Assembly (NCBI GenBank): GCA_016201735.1
Contig: JACQCH010000012.1
Span: 1 to 39,700 of the forward strand
Direction of reading: 5' to 3'
Origin: Candidatus Omnitrophota bacterium
Lineage (GTDB): Bacteria > Omnitrophota > Gorgyraeia > 1-14-0-20-64-10
Length of the DNA stretch: 39,700 bases
Shown in pieces: positions 8,656-15,983 of the stretch. Numbering within the stretch: the stretch's first letter is position 1; every line of letters starts with the position of its first letter. Under the pieces are notes generated by a model. It was not told the origin of the DNA, did not search any database, and worked only from the letters and a program-made list of their open reading frames with translations. Both the position numbers and the translations under genes were made by a program.

Positions 8656-9237
8656 ATGGCGAACCGACCTCCTAAATCGGTGTTCCGAGAATACGTCGAG
8701 TCGCTGGTCGTTGCGGTCCTGCTGGCCCTGGTGGTCCGGACCTTCTTCGTGCAGGCCTTCAAGATTCCGACCGGTTCCATGCGCCCGACCCTGATGGAAG
8801 GGGATCGGATCCTGGTCAACAAGGTGGTTTACGGGATCCGGATCCCGTTCATGGTCTGGCACCTTCCGGCCGTCCGCCCGCCGCGGCGGGGAGATCTGGT
8901 GGTTTTTCACGCGCCGGATGACAAGCACCGGGATTTCATCAAACGGCTGGCGGCCATCGGCGGGGATGAATTGGAGATCCGGGACCTGCGCCTCTGGATC
9001 AACGGCCGTCCCTTAACCGAGCCGCCCGTCTTTCGCGAGATGAGCTACTACAACCGGGGAACCTATGGGGAGCTGGGCAAGCCGGTCAAGGTTCCTGAAA
9101 GATATTATTTCTTTCTGGGAGACAATTCCAACTCCTCCCGGGACTCCCGCTATTGGGGATTCCTCCCGGAGGATCAGGTCATCGGCAAGGCATTCTTGAT
9201 TTATTGGCCGCCCCGGCGGATCCGGTGGCTAAAATAG
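8656..9237 (+). CDS. lepB: Signal peptidase I
   Basis: Membrane-bound serine protease that removes signal peptides from secreted proteins. The 193-residue protein has one N-terminal transmembrane segment (about 13-33), the nucleophile in IPTGSMRPTL (S near 41), the general-base lysine in DFIKRLAAIGGD, and the conserved LGDNSNSSRDSRYWGFL box. It starts one base after lepA. This enzyme would process the signal peptides of the two large AGLEE proteins and of NfeD encoded later in the window. Confidence 0.97.
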   Translation: MANRPPKSVFREYVESLVVAVLLALVVRTFFVQAFKIPTGSMRPTLMEGDRILVNKVVYGIRIPFMVWHLPAVRPPRRGDLVVFHAPDDKHRDFIKRLAAIGGDELEIRDLRLWINGRPLTEPPVFREMSYYNRGTYGELGKPVKVPERYYFFLGDNSNSSRDSRYWGFLPEDQVIGKAFLIYWPPRRIRWLK

Positions 9238-9276
9238 AAAGAGTGAGGTAAACTTATGATCAAGGAGGGATCTTCC

Positions 9277-9711
9277 ATGCGAACAACAAGCATTTTCATT
9301 GTGTTGGGATTGGCTCTCATGGGTTGCGCGACGGCTACTCCAACCCAGAAGGGGGCGGTGGGCGGTTCCATGATTGGGGCAGGGCTTGGGGCGATTATCG
9401 GAAATCAGTCCGGTAAGGCGGCGGAAGGGGCCTTGATCGGCGCCGCGGCCGGCGGTTTGGGAGGGGCCTTGGTGGGAGATGCGATGGCCTCCCAATTCTG
9501 CCCGACCTGCGGGCGGGAATATTTCGCCGATCAAACCCATTGCCCGATGGACGGAACTCCTCTGCGACACAAGGGAGCGCCTCCTCAGACTGCCGAGCAG
9601 CAGAAGACGCAGACGGCGATGCCCTATTTCTGCCCCGCGTGCGGCTATCAGGGAGAGAAGGAAGGATTCTGCCCGAACGACGGAACCAAGTTAAAGGGAA
9701 AAACGTCGTAA
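9277..9711 (+). CDS. Glycine-zipper lipoprotein with two C-terminal zinc ribbons
   Basis: A 144-residue protein. The track start (9256) is replaced by ATG 9277, which has a strong AAGGAGGG site just upstream and begins directly with the signal peptide. A lipobox LMGC places the lipidated cysteine at 17. Residues about 25-70 are a Gly/Ala-rich zipper (AVGGSMIGAGLGAIIG, GALIGAAAGGLGGALVG) of the kind seen in outer-membrane glycine-zipper lipoproteins. Two four-cysteine ribbons follow, CPTCG...HCPMDG and CPACG...FCPNDG. Zinc ribbons are normally cytoplasmic, so a lipoprotein export signal with zinc ribbons is an unusual combination. Function unknown. Confidence 0.85.
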   Translation: MRTTSIFIVLGLALMGCATATPTQKGAVGGSMIGAGLGAIIGNQSGKAAEGALIGAAAGGLGGALVGDAMASQFCPTCGREYFADQTHCPMDGTPLRHKGAPPQTAEQQKTQTAMPYFCPACGYQGEKEGFCPNDGTKLKGKTS

Positions 9712-9715
9712 ATTT

Positions 9716-10279
9716 GTGAGTCTTGCAAACAAGCTATCCCTTTTCCGGATCCTGTTGGTGCCGGCGTTTGTCGTGTCCCTGCTTTACTACCGGCCGGGAG
9801 AGCTGGAGTTCCTTCGGTACCTGGCGGTAGCGATCTTTTCTCTCGGGGTGGTGACCGACGCTGTGGACGGCTACGTCGCCCGGGCGGAGCATCAGGCGAC
9901 CCGGCTGGGGGCGATCCTGGATCCGGCGGCGGATAAGCTGCTGCTGGTCACCGCCTTCTTGTCCTTGAGTCTGATCAACACCCTCCCTCCTGTCTATCGG
10001 CTGCCGGCGTGGGTTCCGATCCTGGTGTTAAGCCGGGATCTGATCATTGTGTTGGGCTGGCTTCTCATCGTTCTGGTGACCGGGGATCTGCAGGCGATGC
10101 CCTCCCGCCTGGGAAAGGCCACCACCCTCTTCCAGATGCTTGCGATCATCGGTGTTCTCATCCTGGGTTTTCCCACCGCAAAATTTATCCTCTGGATCGC
10201 GATGGCGTTAACCGTTCTCTCTGGGATAGGGTATATGCGCCGGGGGAACCGCCTTCTTAACTTCCCCGGTCCTCGATAG
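9716..10279 (+). CDS. pgsA: CDP-diacylglycerol-glycerol-3-phosphate 3-phosphatidyltransferase
   Basis: Integral membrane enzyme that makes phosphatidylglycerol phosphate, the committed step to phosphatidylglycerol and cardiolipin. The CDP-alcohol phosphotransferase motif is complete: DAVDGYVAR, then G-ILDPAADK, giving D-x2-DG-x2-AR and G-x3-D-x3-D. There are about five to six hydrophobic helices in 187 residues, the usual size. The start is GTG 9716 (MSLANKLSLFRI), 4 nt after the lipoprotein stop and with no clear Shine-Dalgarno. plsY and gpsA, also in phospholipid synthesis, lie just downstream. Confidence 0.95.
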   Translation: MSLANKLSLFRILLVPAFVVSLLYYRPGELEFLRYLAVAIFSLGVVTDAVDGYVARAEHQATRLGAILDPAADKLLLVTAFLSLSLINTLPPVYRLPAWVPILVLSRDLIIVLGWLLIVLVTGDLQAMPSRLGKATTLFQMLAIIGVLILGFPTAKFILWIAMALTVLSGIGYMRRGNRLLNFPGPR

Positions 10280-10293
10280 ACTCCGGTCTCTCC

Positions 10294-11661
10294 ATGGACT
10301 CTCCAACGCTTCCTGTGGTTGCCATCATCGGCCGGCCCAACGTGGGCAAATCAGCCCTCTTTAACCGGCTGATCAAAAAGCGTCAGGCCTTGGTGGACGC
10401 GACCCCGGGGGTGACGCGGGACCGTCTTTATGGGGACCTGGATTGGAGAGGAGTTCGCCTGCGGCTGGTCGATACCGGCGGGCTGCAATTTGCCCAGGGT
10501 GATCGGATGGGGAAGGCGATTCAGGTCCAGGTGACCAAGGCGATGGAGGAAGCGAGTCTGGCCCTGCTGGTCTGCGATGGAATTCAAGGGCCGGTTCCGT
10601 TGGATTCGCAGGTGGTTTCCTGGGCGCGCCGTTGGGGAAAGCCGATCCTTTTGGCGGTAAATAAGGTGGACACCTCCAAACATTCCGAGGCGGCCTGGGA
10701 ATTCTCCAGCTTAGGGCTGGGCACTCCCTATCCGATTTCCAGTCTCCACGGTCGGGGAATTGGGGATCTGCTGGATGCGGTTGTGGAGCGGTTGAAGAAG
10801 AAGGTGTCAGCCCCCCCATCGGAAACCGGAAGCGAGGATGCGGTGACTGGCGCACCTCTGCGGGTGGCGATCGTCGGCCGGCCGAACGTCGGGAAATCTT
10901 CCTTCTTGAACCGGCTCCTCAACGAGGAGCGGGTGATCGTTGATGAAACTCCGGGGACCACCCGGGACCCGATCGAGGCGACGCTGATGTACCGCGACAA
11001 AACCTACTGCCTCATTGACACGGCGGGGATGCGGGCCCGCAGCCGGCTCAAAACCAAACTCGAGGCCGTCGCCAAGATCAAGGCCATCGACGTCATTCAG
11101 CGGGCCGATGTTTGTTTGGGAATGCTTGAAGGACCGGTGGGGATCGTCCTAGACGACTTGAAGCTGCTGGATGAAGTGAGCCAGGCCGGCAAGCCCCTCT
11201 GCCTCGTGGTGAACAAATGGGACCTGGTTTCCGGCCCGGCCGATCCCGCTCGGGCGGCCGCGGCCATCGCCAAGCGGGCCCCGTTTCTTCGATTCGCTCC
11301 GGTGATCTGCACCTCGGCCAAGACCGGATTGAATGTGCTTCAAGCGCTGGAACGGGTGACCAAGCTCGTCGAGCAGGGGTCGACCCGAATCACCGGGGCC
11401 GAGGGGCGTCGGCTTCTGACGATCCTGCAGGAAGACCCCCGAACTCCTGTAGCGTTGCGCCACGCCCACTTCATCCGGCTGGCTCAGGTGGGAATCTTGC
11501 CGCCTACTTTTCACCTGTTACTCAGATCCCGGGCCGGTTTCAGGGATTCCGATCTTGCCTACCTGGAGGGGGTTATCCGGCGGGAATTTGGGTTTGCGGA
11601 GATTCCGATTCGTCTGCATTTGATTGCTATGGAAAAGAGGCCCCGGGGGGCGCGGCGATGA
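10294..11661 (+). CDS. der: Ribosome-biogenesis GTPase Der (EngA)
   Basis: Double-GTPase factor for 50S subunit assembly. The 455-residue protein has two tandem G domains. The first has GRPNVGKSALFNRL, DTGG and NKVD; the second has GRPNVGKSSFLNRL, DTAGMR and NKWD. A C-terminal KH-like domain ends in ...RLHLIAMEKRPRG. Length and motif order are normal. The stop TGA (11659-11661) abuts a hairpin containing the plsY ribosome site. Confidence 0.98.
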   Translation: MDSPTLPVVAIIGRPNVGKSALFNRLIKKRQALVDATPGVTRDRLYGDLDWRGVRLRLVDTGGLQFAQGDRMGKAIQVQVTKAMEEASLALLVCDGIQGPVPLDSQVVSWARRWGKPILLAVNKVDTSKHSEAAWEFSSLGLGTPYPISSLHGRGIGDLLDAVVERLKKKVSAPPSETGSEDAVTGAPLRVAIVGRPNVGKSSFLNRLLNEERVIVDETPGTTRDPIEATLMYRDKTYCLIDTAGMRARSRLKTKLEAVAKIKAIDVIQRADVCLGMLEGPVGIVLDDLKLLDEVSQAGKPLCLVVNKWDLVSGPADPARAAAAIAKRAPFLRFAPVICTSAKTGLNVLQALERVTKLVEQGSTRITGAEGRRLLTILQEDPRTPVALRHAHFIRLAQVGILPPTFHLLLRSRAGFRDSDLAYLEGVIRREFGFAEIPIRLHLIAMEKRPRGARR

Positions 11662-11688
11662 CCCCACCACCTCGGGAGGTGGTGGGGT
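11661..11688 (+). promoter_or_regulatory. RBS-sequestering hairpin between der and plsY
   Basis: ACCCCACCACCT (11661-11672), a CGGG loop, and AGGTGGTGGGGT (11677-11688) form a perfect 12-bp hairpin. The left arm begins on the last base of the der stop codon and the right arm contains the GGAGGTGG ribosome site of plsY (ATG 11690). A ribosome terminating on der would melt the stem, the classic geometry for translational coupling. Like the 3325-3463 element, its boundaries read TGACCCC...GGGGTGA. Confidence 0.75.
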
Positions 11689-11689
11689 G

Positions 11690-12256
11690 ATGCGCCTTGC
11701 GCTGATTTGCGCGGCGTACCTGTTGGGATCCATCCCGACCGGAGTTCTCGTCGGGAAATTGAAAGGGATTGACGTCCGCAAGCGGGGCAGCGGCAACGTC
11801 GGGGCCACCAACGTCGCCCGCGTCGTCGGAAAACTGCCGGGCCTGCTGGTGTTGATCGTGGATGTCGCCAAGGGATGGATCCCGGCGGCCCTTCTTCCTG
11901 CCGGGCCCTCTTTAAAGATCCTGCTCGGCATGGCGGCGGTGGCCGGCCACATCTGGAACCCCTTTCTCCAATTCCAGGGAGGCAAAGGGGTGGCCACCGC
12001 CTTGGGGGTTCTCTGGGGGCTGGATCCTCGAGTCGCGTTGGGGAGCGCTGCCGTTTGGATCGCCGCGGCGTTGGCGACCCGCTACGTTTCAGTGGCTTCT
12101 TCCGCCGCGGCCTTGGCGGCTCCGTTCCTGATGGCGCTTCTGGGACTGCCCACTCCTTGGATTCTGGGAGGGATTGTCGTCAGTCTCGCCATCATCGCCC
12201 GGCATCGGCCGAATTTCCTCCGGCTGCTCCACGGGGAAGAACATAAGATATGGTAA
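11690..12256 (+). CDS. plsY: Acyl-phosphate:glycerol-3-phosphate acyltransferase
   Basis: Membrane enzyme that transfers an acyl group from acyl-phosphate to glycerol 3-phosphate, the first acylation in phospholipid synthesis. The 188-residue form starts at ATG 11690; the track's earlier start only translates the hairpin. The signatures are AYLLGSIPTGVLVGK, RKRGSGNVGATNVAR, GHIWNPFLQFQGGKGVAT and the C-terminal RHRPNFLRLLHGEEHK. Five or so hydrophobic segments are visible. Its substrate is supplied by gpsA, which starts 11 nt after its stop. Confidence 0.96.
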   Translation: MRLALICAAYLLGSIPTGVLVGKLKGIDVRKRGSGNVGATNVARVVGKLPGLLVLIVDVAKGWIPAALLPAGPSLKILLGMAAVAGHIWNPFLQFQGGKGVATALGVLWGLDPRVALGSAAVWIAAALATRYVSVASSAAALAAPFLMALLGLPTPWILGGIVVSLAIIARHRPNFLRLLHGEEHKIW

Positions 12257-12259
12257 ACT
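12251..12259 (+). promoter_or_regulatory. Extended -10 promoter of gpsA overlapping plsY stop
   Basis: TGGTAAACT fits TGn plus a TAAACT hexamer and overlaps the plsY TAA. The gpsA ATG lies 8 nt downstream, and the gap GACCTCTC has no Shine-Dalgarno, consistent with near-leaderless initiation. No -35 is visible. The call rests on position and on the same arrangement at trpB, the apgM-like gene and coaX. Confidence 0.4.
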
Positions 12260-12267
12260 GACCTCTC

Positions 12268-13260
12268 ATGGCGAGCCGGGTCACGGTTCTGGGAGACGGG
12301 GGATGGGGGACCTGCCTGGCGGTCCTCTTGGCGAATCAGGGCCATTCGGTGACGCTTTGGGGCGCTTTCCCGGATTACGTCGCCCAAGTCCAGAAGAGCC
12401 GTGAGAATATGAAATTTCTGCCGGGGGTTCAGATTCCTCCTTCAGTTCGTCTGACCGGGAATTTTCAGGAGGCATTCGATGCCCCGGATTGGATTTTGGT
12501 GGCGGTCCCTTCCCGATATTTGCGCCAGGTGCTCGAGAAGTCTCGGGAAGCTCCTTGGAAAAAGACCCCGGTGGTCAGCGTCGTCAAAGGAATCGATCCG
12601 GAGAGTTTGCTCCGGATGTCGGAGCTGATCCGAAGCGCCGTGCCGGTCCAGCGGCTGGCGGTTCTCTCCGGTCCCTCGATCTCCTTTGAGGTGGCTCGGG
12701 GAATTCCGACGACCGTGGTGGCCGCCTCCGACGACGCCGCGTTGGCCAAACAAGTCCAGGTCCTGTTCACCACGGAGCGGTTCCGGGTCTACACCTCGAC
12801 CGACGTCGTCGGTGTGGAGCTGGGCGGAAGCTTAAAGAACGTGATCGCCATCGCCTGCGGGGCGTCGGATGGGCTCGGGTTTGGCTCCAACACTAAGGCG
12901 GCGCTGGTCACCCGGGGGCTGGTGGAGATGGCCCGGCTGGGTGTCGCGATGGGGGCGAAGCCCGAAACATTCTCTGGTTTGAGCGGACTCGGAGATCTGA
13001 TCACCACCTGTTTTTCATCCCACAGCCGGAACCGGGGAGTCGGCGAGCAGTTGGGCAAAGGGATCCCGATCGGCAAGGTGACCCAAGGAATGGAACAGGT
13101 GGCCGAAGGAATCACGACGGCCAAGTCGGCCTTCGCCTTGAGCCAGAAGCACCGGGTTGAGATGCCGATCACCTCGGCCGTCCATCAGGTACTGTACGAG
13201 GGAAAATCCCCGAAAGAGGCGGTCCGGAATCTCATGCTCCGGGACCCCAAACCGGAATAA
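12268..13260 (+). CDS. gpsA: Glycerol-3-phosphate dehydrogenase [NAD(P)+]
   Basis: Reduces dihydroxyacetone phosphate to sn-glycerol 3-phosphate for phospholipid synthesis. The 330-residue protein has the N-terminal Rossmann motif GDGGWGTCLAVLLANQG, the KGID segment (SVVKGIDPESL), the GPSISFEVARGIPT block, the catalytic lysine region ELGGSLKNVIAIACGASDGLGFGSNTKAAL, and the LSGLGDLITTC motif. It completes the pgsA/plsY/gpsA lipid cluster and marks the end of the long housekeeping run; the accessory pocket begins immediately after its stop. Confidence 0.97.
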   Translation: MASRVTVLGDGGWGTCLAVLLANQGHSVTLWGAFPDYVAQVQKSRENMKFLPGVQIPPSVRLTGNFQEAFDAPDWILVAVPSRYLRQVLEKSREAPWKKTPVVSVVKGIDPESLLRMSELIRSAVPVQRLAVLSGPSISFEVARGIPTTVVAASDDAALAKQVQVLFTTERFRVYTSTDVVGVELGGSLKNVIAIACGASDGLGFGSNTKAALVTRGLVEMARLGVAMGAKPETFSGLSGLGDLITTCFSSHSRNRGVGEQLGKGIPIGKVTQGMEQVAEGITTAKSAFALSQKHRVEMPITSAVHQVLYEGKSPKEAVRNLMLRDPKPE

Positions 13261-13277
13261 GGGATCAATTTTCCGCG

Positions 13278-13307
13278 ATGCATAAAATAATGTGATATAT
13301 TATGCAT
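13278..13307. promoter_or_regulatory. Palindromic operator/promoter of vapBC
   Basis: ATGCATAAAATA (13278-13289) and TATATTATGCAT (13296-13307) form an inverted repeat with 11 of 12 bases paired and a 6-nt spacer. A TGATATATT extended -10-like element overlaps the right arm. The vapB Shine-Dalgarno AGGAGGT follows at once. Type II toxin-antitoxin operons are usually autorepressed by the VapBC complex at such palindromes. Confidence 0.65.
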
Positions 13308-13321
13308 AGGAGGTGGATGAT

Positions 13322-13522
13322 ATGAGGACGACATTAGATTTAGACGGGCGATTACTTAAGGAAGCCATGGTTCGTGCTAAGACGCACACGAAGACGGAGA
13401 CCGTGGAACAGGGTCTCCGAGAACTGATCCGAGCGACGCAACGGCAACGGCTCCTGACCATGAGGGGCAGCGGTTATGGGATGAGTCTGCGGACGTTCCT
13501 GCGCCATCGTTCGGATGAGTGA
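13322..13522 (+). CDS. vapB: VapB-type antitoxin
   Basis: A 66-residue antitoxin starting MRTTLDLDGRLLKEAM, the classic ribbon-helix-helix N-terminus of the VapB family found with PIN toxins. ATG 13322 is used, with an AGGAGGT site 7 nt upstream; the track's GTG at 13313 overlaps that site. The basic RHS end should wrap around the toxin. The gene overlaps vapC by 8 nt. Upstream lies a palindromic operator. A typical addiction or growth-control module, commonly horizontally acquired. Confidence 0.88.
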   Translation: MRTTLDLDGRLLKEAMVRAKTHTKTETVEQGLRELIRATQRQRLLTMRGSGYGMSLRTFLRHRSDE

Positions 13523-13913
13523 ACGGCTTGTCCTGGTTGATTCTTCCGTCTGGATCACCCATCTGCTCGGCCGCGGCGGAACTTATGCGCATACCATAAG
13601 GGATTTGCTTCTCGGCAACAGGGTAGCCATCAATGCGGTCATTCGTTTGGAGCTGCTCACCGGGGCCCGGGATGAAACACAATACGCGGAATTGGAAGGC
13701 ACACTGGACGGGCTTCATTTTCTTGAGCTAACGGCTGCTGTTTGGAGAAGGGCGGAACGTCTACGGTTTCAATTGAGACGGCAGGGAGCTATGGTTCCTT
13801 TGCCCGACGCGGTCATCGCTTGTTGCGCTCTCATCTACAATTGCGAATTGTTGCATGCCGATCGTCATTTCGACCGGATCGCTCATGCGACAGCATTGAA
13901 GATTCATCGGTGA
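13515..13913 (+). CDS. vapC: VapC-type PIN-domain ribonuclease toxin
   Basis: A 132-residue PIN nuclease. Acidic active-site residues are visible in VDSSVWI (D9), IRLELLTGA, LPDAVIACCA and LLHADRHFD. VapC toxins cleave tRNA or rRNA and are neutralised by the co-encoded VapB. It overlaps vapB by 8 nt, the usual operon arrangement. The target cannot be predicted. A small zinc-ribbon ORF starts 54 nt downstream. Confidence 0.93.
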   Translation: MSERLVLVDSSVWITHLLGRGGTYAHTIRDLLLGNRVAINAVIRLELLTGARDETQYAELEGTLDGLHFLELTAAVWRRAERLRFQLRRQGAMVPLPDAVIACCALIYNCELLHADRHFDRIAHATALKIHR

Positions 13914-13967
13914 AGAAAGAAATGCCTTGGGGCGATTACGAGCCGAACATCCCCAAAGGGAAGGACA

Positions 13968-14096
13968 ATGGCCATCTCCTATTGCTATGAGGATACCGAT
14001 GGTAAGCTTTGGATCACCAACGAGGAATACGCCAGCCAGGTTAATTTTTGTCCGTATTGCGGGTATACGGCGAAGGTAGAGGTAAAGGAGAAGTGA
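13968..14096 (+). CDS. Small zinc-ribbon-like protein (42 aa)
   Basis: Too short for the ORF track. ATG 13968 is preceded by GGGAAGGAC and opens a 42-codon frame reading MAISYCYEDTDGKLWITNEE... then FCPYCGYTAKVEVKEK. CPYCG is half of a zinc ribbon or knuckle. Its stop TGA (14094-14096) overlaps the GTG start of the membrane-protein gene by 3 nt, so the two are probably translationally coupled. Function unknown. A competing 22-codon frame (ATG 13922, MPWGDYEPN...) overlaps it and is less convincing. Confidence 0.55.
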   Translation: MAISYCYEDTDGKLWITNEEYASQVNFCPYCGYTAKVEVKEK

Positions 14097-14575
14097 AACT
14101 GCGGCCGATGACCTGGGGACGGTGGGCGGAGCTTATTTTTGGGGCACTATTTCCAACGGTTGTCTTAGGCCCAACGGCCGCGCTCGGCATGTTTTTCCTG
14201 GTCTCCGCGCTCTATACCGTGGTGATGAGCATTCTGCTGGGTCATCAGGCTTTACAAGCGCTCACCTGGGCACAGAATGTGTTTGGACTCGTATGGCTAA
14301 GCGTCCCTGGTATGGGAGGGATCATTTCGCTATGGTTGGTGGTTCTTTTTGGCCCGGAGCAAATACACCGACATCCAATCCTACGTCGATTTGTCATCTC
14401 CACAATCGTCTTAGCAGAAATCGCAGCGCTGCTTTTTCTGTTTGGGATAGGGACTTTTTTCAACAGTCCCCTTGCGAATCTTAAAACGACGTGGATCGCT
14501 GTCTTTATATTGATCAGTTCGATGGCGGTAGGGTTTCGGTACCTGCCGTCATTGCTTAGAGAAACCAGTAAGTGA
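14093..14575 (+). CDS. Uncharacterised four-helix membrane protein
   Basis: The track's TTG start at 14048 lies inside the zinc-ribbon gene. I prefer GTG 14093, with AAAGGAG upstream, giving 160 residues starting MKLRPMTWGRWAELIFG. Four hydrophobic segments are evident (about 10-40, 42-70 including VMSILLG, 72-95 around GGIISLWLVVLFG, and two shorter runs at 105-155 that may make a fourth and fifth). No catalytic motif is seen and I do not recognise a family. It is coupled to the zinc-ribbon ORF. It sits in the accessory pocket, so it may be a passenger of that island. Confidence 0.65.
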   Translation: MKLRPMTWGRWAELIFGALFPTVVLGPTAALGMFFLVSALYTVVMSILLGHQALQALTWAQNVFGLVWLSVPGMGGIISLWLVVLFGPEQIHRHPILRRFVISTIVLAEIAALLFLFGIGTFFNSPLANLKTTWIAVFILISSMAVGFRYLPSLLRETSK

Positions 14576-14582
14576 GTGTTAA

Positions 14583-14679
14583 CGGGGCGTGGCTCAGCTT
14601 GGCTAGAGCGCTTGCATGGGGTAGAAGTGGTCAAAGATGCAACACATTGTTTGAAAGACGGTTACAAAATCTCGGTGCG
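14583..14679 (+). pseudogene. Decayed tRNA-Pro copy (5' 40 nt intact)
   Basis: Bases 14583-14622 are identical over 40 nt to positions 1-40 of the intact tRNA-Pro at 16123, from the acceptor stem through the GGG anticodon loop. After that only traces remain: AAG-GGTC at the anticodon 3' arm and variable region, then about 33 extra bases, then AAATCTCGG (14667-14675) resembling the T arm. It cannot fold as a tRNA. It marks the left border of a roughly 1.5 kb cassette whose right border is the functional tRNA. Confidence 0.85.
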
Positions 14680-14691
14680 ATTTTGGTGCGA
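14674..14691. repeat. Short direct repeat at left island border
   Basis: Two copies of GGTGCGA at 14674-14680 and 14685-14691, spaced 11 bp apart. At the opposite border two copies of GGTCGCCAT are also 11 bp apart (16008-16016 and 16019-16027). Similar paired repeats one helical turn apart flank tyrosine-recombinase attachment sites, so these may be remains of att sites. Confidence 0.35.
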
Positions 14692-14708
14692 AAAGTGAGG
14701 TGGGGGGT

Positions 14709-14999
14709 ATGGGACGAGATGATGTGATCAGACAATTAAAGGCCAATCTTAGCCGGCTTTCAGAATTTAGGATTAAATCGCTGGCGATCTTTGGCTCTGT
14801 GGCGCGAGACGAGGCAAAACCAGACAGCGACGTGGATATGCTGGTCGAATTTGATGGGCTGGCGACGTTCGATCGGTACATGGAGCTGAAACTGTTCCTG
14901 GAAGATTTGCTGGGTCGGCCAGTGGACTTGGTGACGCGTAAGGGGGTTCGTCCGGAACTCGCGCCCTACGTCGAACAAGAGGCGCGTCGTGTCGCGTGA
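14709..14999 (+). CDS. mntA: MntA-type minimal nucleotidyltransferase antitoxin
   Basis: A 96-residue minimal nucleotidyltransferase of the DNA polymerase beta superfamily. The active site is visible as [22 protein letters not shown], that is GS followed by D-x-D. ATG 14709 with a GAGGTGG site is used rather than the track's GTG at 14700. In the characterised MntA/HepT systems this enzyme transfers AMP residues to the HEPN toxin and silences it. It overlaps hepT by 11 nt. The cassette is bounded by tRNA-Pro sequences. Confidence 0.9.
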   Translation: MGRDDVIRQLKANLSRLSEFRIKSLAIFGSVARDEAKPDSDVDMLVEFDGLATFDRYMELKLFLEDLLGRPVDLVTRKGVRPELAPYVEQEARRVA

Positions 15000-15324
15000 G
15001 TTTCGCTTCTTTCTGGAGGATATGCAGAAATCCTGCGAGAAGGTAGTCCGATTTGCCCAGGGCTTGACCCGTGAGCAGTTCTTCGCGAAAGACGAGACTT
15101 TCGATGCGGTGATGCGGAACCTGGAGCTTATTGGAGAAGCTGCCAAGCATATTCCCGAGGAATTTCGCCAGCAGCACCCCGAAGTAGATTGGCGTAAGAT
15201 TGCCGGCTTTCGGGACATCGCGATTCATCACTATTTCGGTCTGGACACCGACATCCTCTGGGATCTTGTCACCGCGAAAGTCCCGGATCTTCTCGAAAAA
15301 TTGAAAGCTCTGTCTTCTAGATGA
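14989..15324 (+). CDS. hepT: HepT-type HEPN-domain ribonuclease toxin (DUF86)
   Basis: A 111-residue helical HEPN protein. The RNase motif R-x4-H-x-Y is present as [12 protein letters not shown] near 84-95, including the tyrosine that MntA modifies in studied systems. The start is GTG 14989 with AAGAGG 6 nt upstream, overlapping mntA. It overlaps the HNH gene start by 4 nt (ATGA), so all three genes are probably co-translated. The direct fusion of a third nuclease gene to this toxin-antitoxin operon is the unusual part. Confidence 0.92.
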   Translation: MSREFRFFLEDMQKSCEKVVRFAQGLTREQFFAKDETFDAVMRNLELIGEAAKHIPEEFRQQHPEVDWRKIAGFRDIAIHHYFGLDTDILWDLVTAKVPDLLEKLKALSSR

Positions 15325-15983
15325 AACAGGATTTCCTGGATTCGGTTAAGGAGATCATAGATTATCTGCTTCCTGAGCTGACGCCAGCGGAGATGTCTCT
15401 GTACTTTTACTTGTTTAGACGCTCTTACCTTGAACATGGCGGAGGGGAGGTTCGTGTAGGGAAAAGAACCATAGCTGCTCGATATGGGAAAGGTATGAGA
15501 GGGCGCCAGACCAATTTTGGGCATATAACCAAACTTTTAGCGCAGCTCATCGAGAAGGGATGTATTCAATCTGGAGATACAAATAGAGAAGGTACGCTTT
15601 ACAACGTGCGTCTGCCGGAAGAAATCCCTTTAGTTGGGGAGAAGATCAGAAACCTTATGCCCCAACGGTCTCAGGATGATTACTTCTCCGATCCAAAGAA
15701 GCGAGCCGAGTTATTTGAAAGGGATAAATGGATATGCCAGTATTGTGGCGAAAAGGTTACAGCCAAGAATGCAACCCTCGATCACTATATTCCTCAATGT
15801 AAAGGGGGTACCGGAACAAAAGAGAATCTTAAGTTGTGCTGTCTGGTATGCAACGGTATCAAATCAGGGCGGACCTACGAAGAAGCCGCTCCTTTTATCT
15901 TGAAGAAGATCCAGCAACACAAAATTCAGCTTGCTTCGTCTAGTGCGGATCAGAGAGCTTTTCCCGACTCTGGAGTTGCATAA
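15321..15983 (+). CDS. Winged-helix/HNH endonuclease
   Basis: A 220-residue protein. Residues about 15-95 ([47 protein letters not shown]) look like a winged-helix DNA-binding or replication-initiator-like domain. Residues about 125-195 form an HNH nuclease: [20 protein letters not shown] (the catalytic DH), [15 protein letters not shown], with two CxxC pairs for zinc. It overlaps hepT by ATGA, so it belongs to the mntA-hepT operon. It is visibly more AT-rich than the backbone genes, a sign of transfer. It could be a third effector, a homing or restriction nuclease, or cargo of the lost element. Confidence 0.8.
   Translation: MKQDFLDSVKEIIDYLLPELTPAEMSLYFYLFRRSYLEHGGGEVRVGKRTIAARYGKGMRGRQTNFGHITKLLAQLIEKGCIQSGDTNREGTLYNVRLPEEIPLVGEKIRNLMPQRSQDDYFSDPKKRAELFERDKWICQYCGEKVTAKNATLDHYIPQCKGGTGTKENLKLCCLVCNGIKSGRTYEEAAPFILKKIQQHKIQLASSSADQRAFPDSGVA

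Noticed and set aside
6798-8822. 674-aa minus-strand ORF
   Set aside because: It is the antisense shadow of lepA; the composition is His/Gln/Arg-rich with no recognisable motifs.
13742-13990. 82-aa ORF ending MPWGDYEPN
   Set aside because: Mostly out-of-frame vapC; the downstream CPYCG frame is better supported.
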